Below the pieces are notes generated by a model, which ran no database searches, was not told where the DNA came from, and saw nothing but the letters and a program-made list of their open reading frames with translations. 64,000 nt of DNA from Pseudomonas sp. MWU15-20650 (lineage in GTDB: Bacteria; Pseudomonadota; Gammaproteobacteria; Pseudomonadales; Pseudomonadaceae). Below, piece by piece: positions 25,840-34,796 of this stretch (positions within the stretch are counted from its first letter, which is position 1; every line of letters starts with the position of its first letter). The stretch is taken from positions 1 through 64,000 of the forward strand of contig NZ_JALJFG010000001.1 of the NCBI RefSeq assembly GCF_023242475.1, read 5' to 3'. Made by a program: the position numbers and the translations under genes.

Positions 25840-26260
25840 CGAATCCGCCATTTGGGCGGGCGAATATGCCGTTAACCTGCCAAATCAGGCTCGCTCAGAG
25901 ATGCTGGACGACTTGAAGTGATTGGCAAAAACACCTGAGAAATCCAACGCCTAGCGTCAGAAATGTCCTCTAGCGGGAACAAAATTTTCTCGATAGATGG
26001 TCACGCCGACACACCCAGTAATGGTTAGCCGGAGGCAAAAAAGAAAATATCGGCTATGAGCGGTATGAAGCGCGCGTCATGAGAGTGATAAGCCCGCCGC
26101 AAGTTCAGCAAGCATTAGAACTTGTGAACTTGCGCCGCAGCTTTTCGCCTGACCCGGCCCTTGCGCAGGCACTCCCTGTACCCGTAGGTCACGCCGATCT
26201 CGATCGATCAGAGCAACCCGGCCCCCTGGTCATGCATCGCCCTGGGCGAGCGATGCAAAC

Positions 26261-26286
26261 AGAAAGAAGCGACTTGGCTTCTTTCT
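26261..26286. terminator. bidirectional terminator-like hairpin after Ivy-like gene
   Basis: AGAAAGAAGC pairs perfectly with GCTTCTTTCT around GACTTG. On both strands the 3' arm is pyrimidine-rich. It lies 39 bases past the stop of the minus-strand Ivy-like gene. Confidence 0.55.
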
Positions 26287-26325
26287 ATGGACGCCGGCTC
26301 CGTTGACACGAAATGCACCAGGAAC

Positions 26326-26793
26326 CTAGTACCAATTCGGATCTTTCTTCAGCTGCTCCATCAGCAGCTTTTGCATGCCTTCATCCGGCTTACCGAGAAA
26401 GCGGTAATCGGCATGCCGCGTCGGAGACTTGTCCGCCGGCAACCCGGCCGGAACCTGTACCAACATGGCGTAGGCTTCTTTCTTGTCGTAGCTGAAGGCA
26501 ACGATCAGACGCTTATTCAGGCAGGTCTCTGCAGTCTCGCAGAGCGGCCCGACCAAGTACTGGTCACCACCTTCCTCCACGGCATTCATTTGTTCCGCCG
26601 TGCCCGAGAGGTTCATCACCCAATCCGGCAGGCGCTCTTCTTTTTTCACCACGCCTTGCCAGGTTTCGCGGTAGTGCGGGTCCGCGCTGAGCAATTCGTT
26701 GGCCCGGGATTGGCCGTCATTGGCGGCCATCACCAGACCGCTACCGCCCAGAAGCAGGGCGGCAGCCATAGCGTTGAGAGACAAAGTGGTCAT
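26326..26793 (-). CDS. Ivy-family (lysozyme inhibitor fold) periplasmic protein
   Basis: A 155-residue secreted protein with a signal peptide ending near VMAAND. It aligns by eye with E. coli Ivy: RLPDWVMN, then QYLVGPLC, a short disulfide loop CETAETC and RLIVAFS. In Ivy the loop CKPHDC presents a His that plugs the lysozyme active site; this loop has no His, so strong lysozyme inhibition is doubtful. It probably corresponds to the second Ivy paralogue of P. aeruginosa. ATG 26793 begins the signal peptide and is two bases after the DUF1328 stop, so the two are co-transcribed. Confidence 0.78.
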   Translation of the reverse strand: MTTLSLNAMAAALLLGGSGLVMAANDGQSRANELLSADPHYRETWQGVVKKEERLPDWVMNLSGTAEQMNAVEEGGDQYLVGPLCETAETCLNKRLIVAFSYDKKEAYAMLVQVPAGLPADKSPTRHADYRFLGKPDEGMQKLLMEQLKKDPNWY

Positions 26794-26795
26794 AG

Positions 26796-26960
26796 TCAGC
26801 CTCGGCCGCGACGACCAAAGAAGAACGAAGCGATGAACATCACCAGGAAGACGACAAACAGGATCTTGGCGATACCCGTGGCGGTGCCCGCGATACCACC
26901 GAAGCCCAAGACTGCAGCCACAATGGCGATGATCAGAAATGTGATTGCCCAACTCAACAT
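26796..26960 (-). CDS. DUF1328 (YtjA-type) small membrane protein
   Basis: A 54-residue protein, [20 protein letters not shown] and so on, ending [10 protein letters not shown]. It has two hydrophobic helices with a Gly-rich turn ([14 protein letters not shown]), the exact layout of DUF1328/YtjA proteins. AAGGAGAATCACC precedes the ATG. It directly precedes the Ivy-like gene. Its function is not known; relatives are commonly stress-induced. Confidence 0.85.
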   Translation of the reverse strand: MLSWAITFLIIAIVAAVLGFGGIAGTATGIAKILFVVFLVMFIASFFFGRRGRG

Positions 26961-27037
26961 GGTGATTCTCCTTACGCTTTATAGGGGTAACAGCGGTAGT
27001 GCCGTGCAGCCGCTTACAACAAGCGACTTTTTCTTGC

Positions 27038-27322
27038 CTAAAACACCCAACGTTCTTGGGCCGGCAGCTCATCCAGGGTGGAGTCCTGGCCAGCCACTCT
27101 CAATTGCGGGGTGGTTACATCAGCGGCTGCGCTGCCAATGGAACGGAAGTGGGACTGGGTCATCATCGGGCGCTCGAATTGCGGGGTTCGCTGCTGGCCC
27201 TGCTGCCAATGCTGCATCTGCTGCCCGGCAATCAACGTGACCATCAAGGCCAGGCTGGCGAACAAGCCCTGCTGCAGGTGCAGGGGTGATACACGCAATG
27301 GGCTAAAGCTTTGGCGAGTCAT
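27038..27322 (-). CDS. conserved small single-span protein of unknown function
   Basis: A 94-residue protein with a basic N-terminus, one hydrophobic segment (GLFASLALMVTLIAG) and a Gln-rich stretch (QQMQHWQQGQQRTPQFERP), ending LDELPAQERWVF. I prefer the ATG at 27322, which has GGGAG nine bases upstream, over one six codons earlier. It lies about 80 bases before the DUF1328 gene on the same strand. I do not recognise a family. Confidence 0.6.
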   Translation of the reverse strand: MTRQSFSPLRVSPLHLQQGLFASLALMVTLIAGQQMQHWQQGQQRTPQFERPMMTQSHFRSIGSAAADVTTPQLRVAGQDSTLDELPAQERWVF

Positions 27323-27714
27323 GCTGCATTTCTCCCGCATTCTGATTATTCGTTCATGACGCTCTTGGGAGAGGTATTGCAGGGCGCATGCCAGCTTTAT
27401 TGCAAAATAAAACCCAATAAAATCAATATCTTAAAAGAACACCGTCGTACGACCGCCCAGCATCCTGCACGATGCACCTATGCAGGCCGTGCGAAATGCA
27501 CGATGGCCAACGGTCGGCTCGATGGATCGAATACGGAGATAGAGTTGCCGAAGTGGCAAGAAGGCATGAAAACGCCATCAACCGGCGTGTTTGTAGGAAG
27601 GCACTCAGATACCTGCACGAAGATGCCTTTTATGAATCAGAATAAACCATGCAACTTGCCCGATTATTCCGGGACTAAACACCATCAATTCATAGTTTAA
27701 GGAGCGCGGGACAG
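27323..27714. other. AT-rich intergenic region between small membrane protein and algB
   Basis: 392 bases, clearly AT-richer near 27390-27450 and 27620-27700. It should hold divergent promoters for the minus-strand small gene and for algB. I looked for GAACTT-type AlgU and GG/GC sigma54 promoters and found no convincing match. AAGGAG precedes the algB start by 11 bases. Confidence 0.4.
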
Positions 27715-29061
27715 ATGGAATCAGCCAAGGAACTTCAAGGCCGCATTCTTTTAGTGGATGACGAATCCGCAATCCTGCGTACCTTCCGTTATTGCCTGGA
27801 AGATGAAGGCTACACCGTCGCCACCGCCAACAGCGCCGCCCAAGCCGACGCACTGATGCAACGCCAAGTGTTCGACCTGTGCTTCCTCGACCTGCGACTG
27901 GGAGAAGACAACGGCCTGGACGTGTTGGCTCAAATGCGTATCCAGGCGCCATGGATGCGGGTAGTGATCGTCACGGCCCACTCTGCCGTGGATACCGCCG
28001 TGGACGCGATCCAGGCCGGTGCCGCCGACTATCTGGTCAAGCCTTGCAGCCCAGACCAACTGCGCTTGGCCACCGCCAAACAGTTGGAAGTGCGTCAGCT
28101 CTCGGCACGTCTTGAAGCGCTGGAAGGCGAAGTGCGCCAGCCCAAGGATGGCCTCGACTCTCACAGCCCGGCGATGATGGTGGTATTGGAGACCGCGCGC
28201 CAAGTGGCAGGCACTGATGCCAATATCTTGATTCTGGGAGAGTCGGGTACAGGTAAAGGTGAATTGGCTCGGGCCATTCATGGCTGGAGCAAACGTTCGA
28301 AGAAGTCCTGCGTCACCATCAACTGCCCGTCGCTGACGGCTGAGTTGATGGAGAGCGAACTGTTCGGCCACAGCCGTGGCGCGTTCACCGGCGCCAGTGA
28401 AAGCACGTTGGGACGCGTTAACCAGGCTGACGGCGGTACGCTGTTTCTCGACGAGATCGGCGACTTTCCCCTCACCTTGCAACCGAAATTGCTGCGTTTT
28501 ATTCAAGACAAGGAATATGAGCGTGTGGGCGACCCCGTCACGCGCCGCGCCGATGTGCGTATCCTCGCAGCCACCAACCTGAACCTGGAAGACATGGTGC
28601 GTGACGGCCGCTTTCGCGAAGACTTGCTGTACCGCCTGAACGTCATCACCTTGCATCTGCCGCCGCTACGCGAGCGCAGTGAAGACATCCTGACCCTGGC
28701 CGACCGCTTCCTCGCGCGCTTCGTCAAGGAATACGCCCGGCCGGCTCGCGGTTTCAGTGATGACGCCCGCGAGGCGCTGCTCAATTATCGCTGGCCTGGC
28801 AATATCCGCGAGCTGCGCAACGTAGTGGAGCGTGCCAGCATTATCTGCCCTCAAGAGAAGGTGGAGATCAGCCATCTCGGGATGGCTGAACAACCGGCCA
28901 ACAATGCGCCACGCATCGGTGCGGCATTGAGTCTGGATGAGCTGGAGAAAGCCCATATCGGCGCGGTACTCGCCACCAGTGATACCTTGGACCAAGCGGC
29001 CCGTACCCTCGGCATCGACGCGTCGACCCTGTACCGCAAACGCAAACAGTACAACCTGTGA
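27715..29061 (+). CDS. algB: NtrC-family response regulator AlgB
   Basis: A 448-residue sigma54-type response regulator. Residues 10-125 are a receiver domain (ILLVDDESAILRTFRYCLEDEG; phospho-Asp in LCFLDLRLGEDNG). An AAA+ domain follows with Walker A LGESGTGKGELA and the sigma54-contact GAFTGA, and a Fis-type helix-turn-helix closes the protein (LDQAARTLGIDASTLYRKRK). The start MESAKELQGRILLVDDE matches AlgB as known in P. aeruginosa, where it controls alginate and quorum-linked genes. kinB begins 10 bases later. Confidence 0.95.
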   Translation: MESAKELQGRILLVDDESAILRTFRYCLEDEGYTVATANSAAQADALMQRQVFDLCFLDLRLGEDNGLDVLAQMRIQAPWMRVVIVTAHSAVDTAVDAIQAGAADYLVKPCSPDQLRLATAKQLEVRQLSARLEALEGEVRQPKDGLDSHSPAMMVVLETARQVAGTDANILILGESGTGKGELARAIHGWSKRSKKSCVTINCPSLTAELMESELFGHSRGAFTGASESTLGRVNQADGGTLFLDEIGDFPLTLQPKLLRFIQDKEYERVGDPVTRRADVRILAATNLNLEDMVRDGRFREDLLYRLNVITLHLPPLRERSEDILTLADRFLARFVKEYARPARGFSDDAREALLNYRWPGNIRELRNVVERASIICPQEKVEISHLGMAEQPANNAPRIGAALSLDELEKAHIGAVLATSDTLDQAARTLGIDASTLYRKRKQYNL

Positions 29062-29071
29062 GCCGTACCTT

Positions 29072-30859
29072 ATGAAGCTTGCGATGAAGCTGCGCACTCG
29101 GTTATTCCTGAGTATCTCCGCGCTGATTACCGTCGCCTTGCTGGGGTTGATCCTGGGCTTGGTCAGCGTCATGCAAATGGCCAAGACTCAGGAGTCGTTG
29201 ATCCGCAGCAACTTCATCACCTTGGACCTGGGGCTCAAACTGCGCCAGAGCCTGGGCGATCAGTTGATCATGATGCTGGAGAAACAACCCGACCCCGAGG
29301 CCCTGCAAGCCTCGAAGCGCAACTATTTCGACCTGCTGGACCAAGGCATCGCCCATGAGCAGCAAGACGGCAGCAGCCAAGGCTTCAGTCAGGCTCGTAC
29401 CGACTATCAAAACCTGCTGGAAGCGTTTGACGAATCACAGCAAGCCTCACCGCCACCGGGCAGTAAGGAAAAACTCACCGACACCTTTAATGTGCTGCGC
29501 AATGGCCTGATCCTCGACCACAAACTGGCGTTGGAGAACATCAGCACCAGCGAGCATAAATCGCGCGAACGCGCGTTGTTGATCGCCGGCCTCCTGGGGC
29601 TGGTAGGCCTGGCCGTGTTGATCATCGGCTTCATCACCGCGCATGGCATCGCTCGACGTTTCGGAGGCCCAATCGAAGCCCTGGCCAAGGCCGCCGACAA
29701 GATCGGGCAGGGCGATTTCGAAGTCACACTGCCCATCTCCTCAGCTGCAGAGATGAACCAGTTGACTCGTCGGTTTGGCATCATGGCCGAAGCATTGCGC
29801 CAGCATCAGGCAACCAATATCGATGAGCTGCTGGCCGGCCAGCAGCGACTGCAAGCAGTGCTCGACAGCATCGACGACGGCTTGCTGATGATTGATCGCC
29901 AAGGGTGCCTGGAGCACCTCAACCCCGTCGCCCAGCGCCAGTTGGGCTGGGACGAAGAGCGACTTGGACAAGGCCTGGGCGAGGCATTGGGCCGCCCGGA
30001 AATGGATGAACAACTGCAGCTGGTGCTGCGCGGCGGCAATCTGGAGCGGGCACCGGAAGATCTGGAGGTCGAAGTCGAGGGCGAGCTACGCCTGCTGACC
30101 TACAGCCTGACCCCTGTCAGCCACACACAGGGGCATATTCTGGGCGCCGTGATGGTGCTGCACGACGTCACCGAACAGCGCGCGTTCGAGCGAGTGCGCA
30201 GCGAGTTCGTATTGCGCGCCTCCCATGAGCTGCGCACACCGGTGACCGGCATGCACATGGCCTTCGGCCTGTTTCGCGAACGAGCCAAGTTCCCGGCGGA
30301 ATCCCGTGAAGCGGACCTGCTGGATACGGTCAATGAAGAAATGCAGCGCCTGATGCAGTTGATCAACGACTTGCTCAACTTCTCGCGTTACCAGAACGGC
30401 CTGCAAAAACTTACGCTGGGCCCGTGCGATGTCACCGATCTACTGGAGCACGCCCGGGCGCGATTCGCGGAGCCCGCGAATGCGCAACATATAGAGTTGC
30501 TGGTAGAAGCCCAGCCCGAGCTGCCGCGGTTGTATGCCGACCAGGTACAGCTTGAGCGTGTACTCGACAATTTGCTCGGTAACGCCCTGCGGCACACCGC
30601 CGAGGGCGGGCAGATTCGCCTGCAGGCCCGACGTCATGGCGAGCGGGTGATTATCAGCGTCGAGGATAACGGCGAAGGCATTGCTTATGGCCAACAGGGG
30701 CGAATCTTCGAACCTTTCGTCCAGGTCGGCCGCAAAAAAGGCGGCGCCGGCCTGGGGTTGGCATTGTGCAAGGAAATCGTGCAATTGCACGGTGGCCGCA
30801 TGGGCGTGTATTCACGACCGGGGCAGGGGACGCAGTTCTATATGGCCTTACCCTTATAG
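29072..30859 (+). CDS. kinB: sensor histidine kinase KinB
   Basis: A 595-residue kinase, the same length as KinB of P. aeruginosa. Two membrane helices (about 10-33 and 168-190) bracket a helical periplasmic sensor. HAMP (about 190-245), PAS (about 255-360), HisKA with phospho-His in RASHELRTPVTGMH, and an HATPase domain (DNLLGNALRHTAEGG; VEDNGEGIAYGQQGRIFEPF) follow. It is the kinase and phosphatase partner of AlgB. I chose ATG 29072 since an upstream frame extension overlaps algB. Confidence 0.95.
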   Translation: MKLAMKLRTRLFLSISALITVALLGLILGLVSVMQMAKTQESLIRSNFITLDLGLKLRQSLGDQLIMMLEKQPDPEALQASKRNYFDLLDQGIAHEQQDGSSQGFSQARTDYQNLLEAFDESQQASPPPGSKEKLTDTFNVLRNGLILDHKLALENISTSEHKSRERALLIAGLLGLVGLAVLIIGFITAHGIARRFGGPIEALAKAADKIGQGDFEVTLPISSAAEMNQLTRRFGIMAEALRQHQATNIDELLAGQQRLQAVLDSIDDGLLMIDRQGCLEHLNPVAQRQLGWDEERLGQGLGEALGRPEMDEQLQLVLRGGNLERAPEDLEVEVEGELRLLTYSLTPVSHTQGHILGAVMVLHDVTEQRAFERVRSEFVLRASHELRTPVTGMHMAFGLFRERAKFPAESREADLLDTVNEEMQRLMQLINDLLNFSRYQNGLQKLTLGPCDVTDLLEHARARFAEPANAQHIELLVEAQPELPRLYADQVQLERVLDNLLGNALRHTAEGGQIRLQARRHGERVIISVEDNGEGIAYGQQGRIFEPFVQVGRKKGGAGLGLALCKEIVQLHGGRMGVYSRPGQGTQFYMALPL

Positions 30860-30975
30860 TGTCGCGAACCCGCTGGTTTGCGCCGGGGTGCGAAGCGTCC
30901 CCAACAAGCCGGAGACCGCCGCGCAGTGAGCGGGAGAACTCCCTGGCCACAGCCCGCTCGCGCCTACAGTCACAT

Positions 30976-31752
30976 TTAACGTTGGTTCAAGGCCCGCAGG
31001 ATTGCGGCACTTTCAGCATCCGGGGTGCCATCAAACAACGATGGGCGGAAGTGCATCTGGAACGCCGCAATCACATGACGCGTGGCAACATCCAACTCAC
31101 CGGTCTGCGGCGTCTGGTAGCCAAGTCGGGCCAGCTCTTCCTGGAACCAAGTGACGCTCGGCAGACCAGCAGCGTACTGCACCTTGAATCGAGCCACTGC
31201 CTGCGCATTCGGCCAGACCCCCAACCCTTCATCGGCCAAGCGTTTCCATGGGAATAACGGGCCCGGGTCCAGCTTGCGCTGCGGTGCGATATCGCTATGG
31301 CCAATGATGTTCCTGGGGTCGATGCCATTGCGTTTGCCGATGTCCTTGAGCAGCAGCACCAGCGACTTCACCTGCGCTTCGGAGTACGGGTACCACACGC
31401 GGCCCGTCGGCGTATCGCGATACCCCGGGTTGACGATCTCGATGCCGATGGAGCTGGAATTGAGCCAGGTACGCCCCATCCATTCGCTTTCCCCTGCATG
31501 CCAGGCCCGCTGGCTTTCATCCACCAGCTTGTAGATAGTGCCTGAGCCATCATCGCTGATCAGGTAATGACTGCTCACCTGACCATGGGTCAACAACGCC
31601 AGTGAACGCTCAAGGTTGGCGGAGGTGTAATGGACGATGACGAATTGCACGCGGTTGTCGTGATTCACCGAAGGGTGGCTGGTATCCAGGCGTGGGCCGC
31701 TGGCGCAGCCGGCGAGCAGAAGAAATACAAAAGCGATATACAAAGATTTCAT
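30976..31752 (-). CDS. ampDh2: N-acetylmuramoyl-L-alanine amidase, lipoprotein (AmpDh2-like)
   Basis: A 258-residue zinc amidase of family Amidase_2. It starts with a lipoprotein signal (MKSLYIAFVFLLLAGC), so it is expected at the outer membrane. FVIVHYTSANLERSL supplies the first zinc His; HSDIAPQRKLDPGPLFPW supplies the remaining His and the ligand Asp. The C-terminal 60 residues resemble a small peptidoglycan-binding domain. It cleaves the sugar-peptide bond of peptidoglycan during wall turnover. An in-frame start lies four codons upstream, with no better ribosome site. It faces kinB convergently. Confidence 0.87.
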   Translation of the reverse strand: MKSLYIAFVFLLLAGCASGPRLDTSHPSVNHDNRVQFVIVHYTSANLERSLALLTHGQVSSHYLISDDGSGTIYKLVDESQRAWHAGESEWMGRTWLNSSSIGIEIVNPGYRDTPTGRVWYPYSEAQVKSLVLLLKDIGKRNGIDPRNIIGHSDIAPQRKLDPGPLFPWKRLADEGLGVWPNAQAVARFKVQYAAGLPSVTWFQEELARLGYQTPQTGELDVATRHVIAAFQMHFRPSLFDGTPDAESAAILRALNQR

Positions 31753-31841
31753 GGCAGAAGGCATTACACTGAAAGACGATAATGCAACAGTGTAACGTAA
31801 CGTAAATGTCCTGGCGGTCAAATTACAAAATGGAACATCTT

Positions 31842-33911
31842 TTATGCCGCCTGTACTTGGTTCCTTCCTGCCGCCTTCGCCCTATAGAGCGCCTCATCGG
31901 CACGCTTGAGTGCCAGGTCACTGCGCTCACCCGGCTGGAATTGCGCCACGCCCATGGACACCGTGATCGTCACCGGCTCACCCTTGAAGTGGAAAGGGCA
32001 AGCCTCGATGGCCGCACGCAACACTTCTCCCACGGCCAAGGCATCCGCCAAGGTTGAGTCGGGCATCAGCAGCACGAACTCTTCGCCGCCGAAGCGCGCG
32101 ATGAAGTCGGTTGGTCGCAGCCGCTTGCTCAACACATTGGCGATGATCTTCAACACTTTGTCGCCCGCCAGGTGGCCGTAGCCGTCGTTGATGCGCTTGA
32201 AGTGATCCAGGTCGAGCATGGCCAGCGACAGACTGTTGCCGCACTGATGCCAGGCGTTGACCTCATGATCAAGGCGCTCACTCCACGCCGCACGGTTGGG
32301 CAGACCGGTGAGCGGATCACGCAAGGCCTTCTGGCGCTGTACCTCCAAGTGCTCGCGATAACCCAGGGCTTCCTGTTCCATATGGGCCACCCGCTCAGCC
32401 AAGCCTTTAAGGCGCGCGGCCACTTCCTGTTCGCGCTGGTCGCGTTGCTGCTGGTGTTCGTTCATGGTGCCGAGCAAGCCTTCGAGGTGGCTTTCAAGCA
32501 CGTGTTTGAGGCTGTTCAGGTCGGCGGCGTCCTGCACACTGCTTTGCAGCCCATCGACCTGTTCACGGATCTGCGTATCCAGTTCCCTCGCAGCCAGGCT
32601 GCTATCGGCGTGGTCCTCGCTGGCGACCTGCAGATGGCCCTGAAACGTCTCGAGGCGCTCGTTGAGCTGCTTGAGATAAGCCTCGAACTCATGCTGGCCG
32701 CTGTCGGTGATCGCCAGCATCAGCACCGCCAAGTCATCGAGGATCGGCAGCAGTTCGTACCAATTCAAGCCATGGGCGAGACGCTCACGCATCGCCTCGG
32801 CCTGGGGCCGGTGGCGTTCGGGCAGGCACAGGTCTTCCAACAGGCCGAGCAAAGTATCTTCAATGTGCTTGGCGACGGAGCTGTAAGAGGGCTCTGGCGA
32901 GTCGGGCAGGGCGTAGAGACTGTCCGATTGCGGTGCATCTGGATCGGGCTCGGGGCTTTCGAGCACGGGAGGGAGCGAGAGACTGCCAATAACGGTTTCA
33001 TCAGGTGTATCGACTACAACCTGCGGCGATTCGATAAGGGCGGCGAGTGCGCTTTCGGGGACGGCGTCCTCTATCGGTGGCTCATGCGCCTGGGGCGCAG
33101 GTGTTTCGGCCGGCAGGACCACGGGTTCAGCTGGAGCCGGGGCCTCGTACACAAACGTTTCGCTGGCGACATCCACCACTTTGGCAGGCGCTACAGGCTC
33201 AGGTGGCGACGCGACCGGCGTTTTTGGCAACGGTGCAAAAGCGCGTAAGGCTTGTGCCAGTTCTTCAGATTGCGCGGGCTCTTGAGCCTCGAGTGCAGGC
33301 TTGGGTGCAGCGGGTTTTGGCGCAGCCGACTCTGGTACTGGCAGTGGCGCAGTCTCGACCACCGATGCGTCACTCAAGACATCCCTGGCGCCAAACAGGC
33401 GTTGCAGAAGGCCGGGGCCTGGGCGCGTGGTCTCGCTATCAGGCTCCAGATTGTTCAGCGCCTGTCCCTGCAGGCTACTCAGCTCACTGAGCAGCAGCGG
33501 TATCTCCCGAGCCTGTCCCACTCGACCGTCGAGTTGCTTGGCGAAGGTTTTCAGCGGTCGGGCCACCTCGCGGGGCAGCGGAAGCTTTTGTAACTGAGCA
33601 ACGAGGGCCGTGAGCGCGGTGCTGATCTGGTCGACCCGCGTTTCGCGGCGCTGCTCAGAATCCAGCACGGCCTTTTCCAGGCGTGGTAGCAAGGCGGCGA
33701 GGGCGGCATCCATATCGTCCGTACGCACGACATCCCGCATTTCCTTCATGCATTGGTCGACTGCGCGGTCTGTGCCCTCGGCGGCCAGCGTGCTGCGTAC
33801 CAACCCCCGGCGTAGCAGGTCGAGACGGGCAGCCCAGCGGCGCTCAAGCTTGTCTTGTTGTTCGATGCTTTTGAGGTATTTCTCTTTCCAGCGCTGGGCG
33901 TCGTCGCTCAT
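31842..33911 (-). CDS. dgcH: GGDEF diguanylate cyclase, DgcH-like
   Basis: A 689-residue soluble diguanylate cyclase. Residues 1-165 are helical; about 190-325 form a Pro/Ala/Glu-rich linker; about 330-520 are helical with coiled coil; the last 170 are a GGDEF domain with intact active site RFGGEEF. The product-inhibition I-site RPTD lies five residues upstream. There are no membrane helices. It makes cyclic di-GMP from two GTP. The start overlaps the upstream phosphatase stop (ATGA), so it is third in dsbA-EEP-dgcH. P. aeruginosa has the same arrangement (PA5489-PA5487) as I recall. Confidence 0.88.
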   Translation of the reverse strand: MSDDAQRWKEKYLKSIEQQDKLERRWAARLDLLRRGLVRSTLAAEGTDRAVDQCMKEMRDVVRTDDMDAALAALLPRLEKAVLDSEQRRETRVDQISTALTALVAQLQKLPLPREVARPLKTFAKQLDGRVGQAREIPLLLSELSSLQGQALNNLEPDSETTRPGPGLLQRLFGARDVLSDASVVETAPLPVPESAAPKPAAPKPALEAQEPAQSEELAQALRAFAPLPKTPVASPPEPVAPAKVVDVASETFVYEAPAPAEPVVLPAETPAPQAHEPPIEDAVPESALAALIESPQVVVDTPDETVIGSLSLPPVLESPEPDPDAPQSDSLYALPDSPEPSYSSVAKHIEDTLLGLLEDLCLPERHRPQAEAMRERLAHGLNWYELLPILDDLAVLMLAITDSGQHEFEAYLKQLNERLETFQGHLQVASEDHADSSLAARELDTQIREQVDGLQSSVQDAADLNSLKHVLESHLEGLLGTMNEHQQQRDQREQEVAARLKGLAERVAHMEQEALGYREHLEVQRQKALRDPLTGLPNRAAWSERLDHEVNAWHQCGNSLSLAMLDLDHFKRINDGYGHLAGDKVLKIIANVLSKRLRPTDFIARFGGEEFVLLMPDSTLADALAVGEVLRAAIEACPFHFKGEPVTITVSMGVAQFQPGERSDLALKRADEALYRAKAAGRNQVQAA

Positions 33912-34786
33912 GCAAGGGGTCCGCTGGTGCCTGGGCTCAACGCGGGTAATGCATCAGCCGTGAGCGAACCCGGCAGACGAATCTCTACCGCGACCGGCAG
34001 GTGATCGGAAATGGGCTGCGCCAGCACCTGCACACTTTCCAGTGTGAGGCTCGGACTGAGCAGGATATGGTCTAGACAGCGCTGCGGGCGCCAGCTGGGA
34101 AACGTGGCCTCGACTTGCGGCGCCAGTAACCCGAGGTCTCGCAGCGGGGAATTCTGCAACAGGTCGTTGGCATGGGTGTTCATGTCCCCCATCAGCACCT
34201 GATGCTTGTAGTTGCCAATCAACTCACGCACATAGGCCAGTTGGAGGTTGCGCGTACGCCCTCCAAGCGCCAGGTGCATCATCACCACCACCAAGGCTTC
34301 CGGGCCATCACCAAAGCGCACGAGGATCGCCCCACGGCCTTTGGGACCCGGCAATGGGTGATCTTCGATGACGGTTGGTTTCAAGCGGCTGAGCACACCA
34401 TTGCTGTGCTGCGCCAGTCGCCCAAGGTTGCGATTGAGTTGCTGATACCAATAGGGGAAGGCCCCCAATTGGGCAAGATGTTCCACCTGATTGACGTAGC
34501 CGGAGCGCATGCTGCCGCCGTCGGCCTCCTGCAAGGCGACCAGGTCGAAGTCGTTGAGCAGGTTGCCGATTTTTTGCAGGTTACCGGCCCGACCATTGTG
34601 GGGTAGCAGGTGCTGCCAACCCCGGGTGAGGTAGTGCCGATACTTCTCGGTACTGATGCCTACCTGGATATTGAAGCTGAGCAGCCGCAAGCGGCTGTCT
34701 GCCGGCAGGCCGGTGGACTCCAGGTGGTGTTCGTTGACCTGCGGGTCGTGCAGGCCAACGACGCGTTCAGTGCCCCAGCGGCGCAT
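33908..34786 (-). CDS. endonuclease/exonuclease/phosphatase (EEP) family protein
   Basis: A 292-residue EEP-fold hydrolase. Metal-binding and catalytic marks: LRLLSFNIQVG (Asn), ALQEADGG (Glu), VMMHLALGG (His), LMGDMNTHAND (Asp/Asn) and ISDHLPVAVEIRL (Asp-His at the end). No signal peptide. Substrate could be nucleic acid or a phospho-lipid; the sequence does not decide. It starts 10 bases after dsbA and overlaps dgcH, so it sits in the middle of a three-gene transcript. Confidence 0.83.
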   Translation of the reverse strand: MRRWGTERVVGLHDPQVNEHHLESTGLPADSRLRLLSFNIQVGISTEKYRHYLTRGWQHLLPHNGRAGNLQKIGNLLNDFDLVALQEADGGSMRSGYVNQVEHLAQLGAFPYWYQQLNRNLGRLAQHSNGVLSRLKPTVIEDHPLPGPKGRGAILVRFGDGPEALVVVMMHLALGGRTRNLQLAYVRELIGNYKHQVLMGDMNTHANDLLQNSPLRDLGLLAPQVEATFPSWRPQRCLDHILLSPSLTLESVQVLAQPISDHLPVAVEIRLPGSLTADALPALSPGTSGPLA

Positions 34787-34796
34787 GGCGAGCCCC

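Larger units (their letters stand above)
25599..26325. other. long intergenic region with several hairpins
   Basis: 727 bases between gltP and the Ivy-like gene, with no confident gene. It holds a terminator-like hairpin ATGCCG-AAT-CGGCAT plus T7 at 25789-25813; a TetR-type palindrome at 25820-25839; a CGCAAGTTCA/TGAACTTGCG hairpin at 26098-26134; a GCATCGC/GCGATGC hairpin at 26234-26256; and a 10-base stem at 26261-26286. Short frames of 39 and 75 codons exist but lack ribosome sites or family likeness. Small RNAs are possible. Confidence 0.45.

Noticed and set aside
26079..26306. 75-codon plus-strand frame before the Ivy-like gene
   Set aside because: No ribosome site, overlaps three hairpins, no recognisable protein features.
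27323..27714. AlgU or sigma54 promoter before algB
   Set aside because: No GAACTT/TCTGA pair or correctly spaced GG/GC elements could be found.
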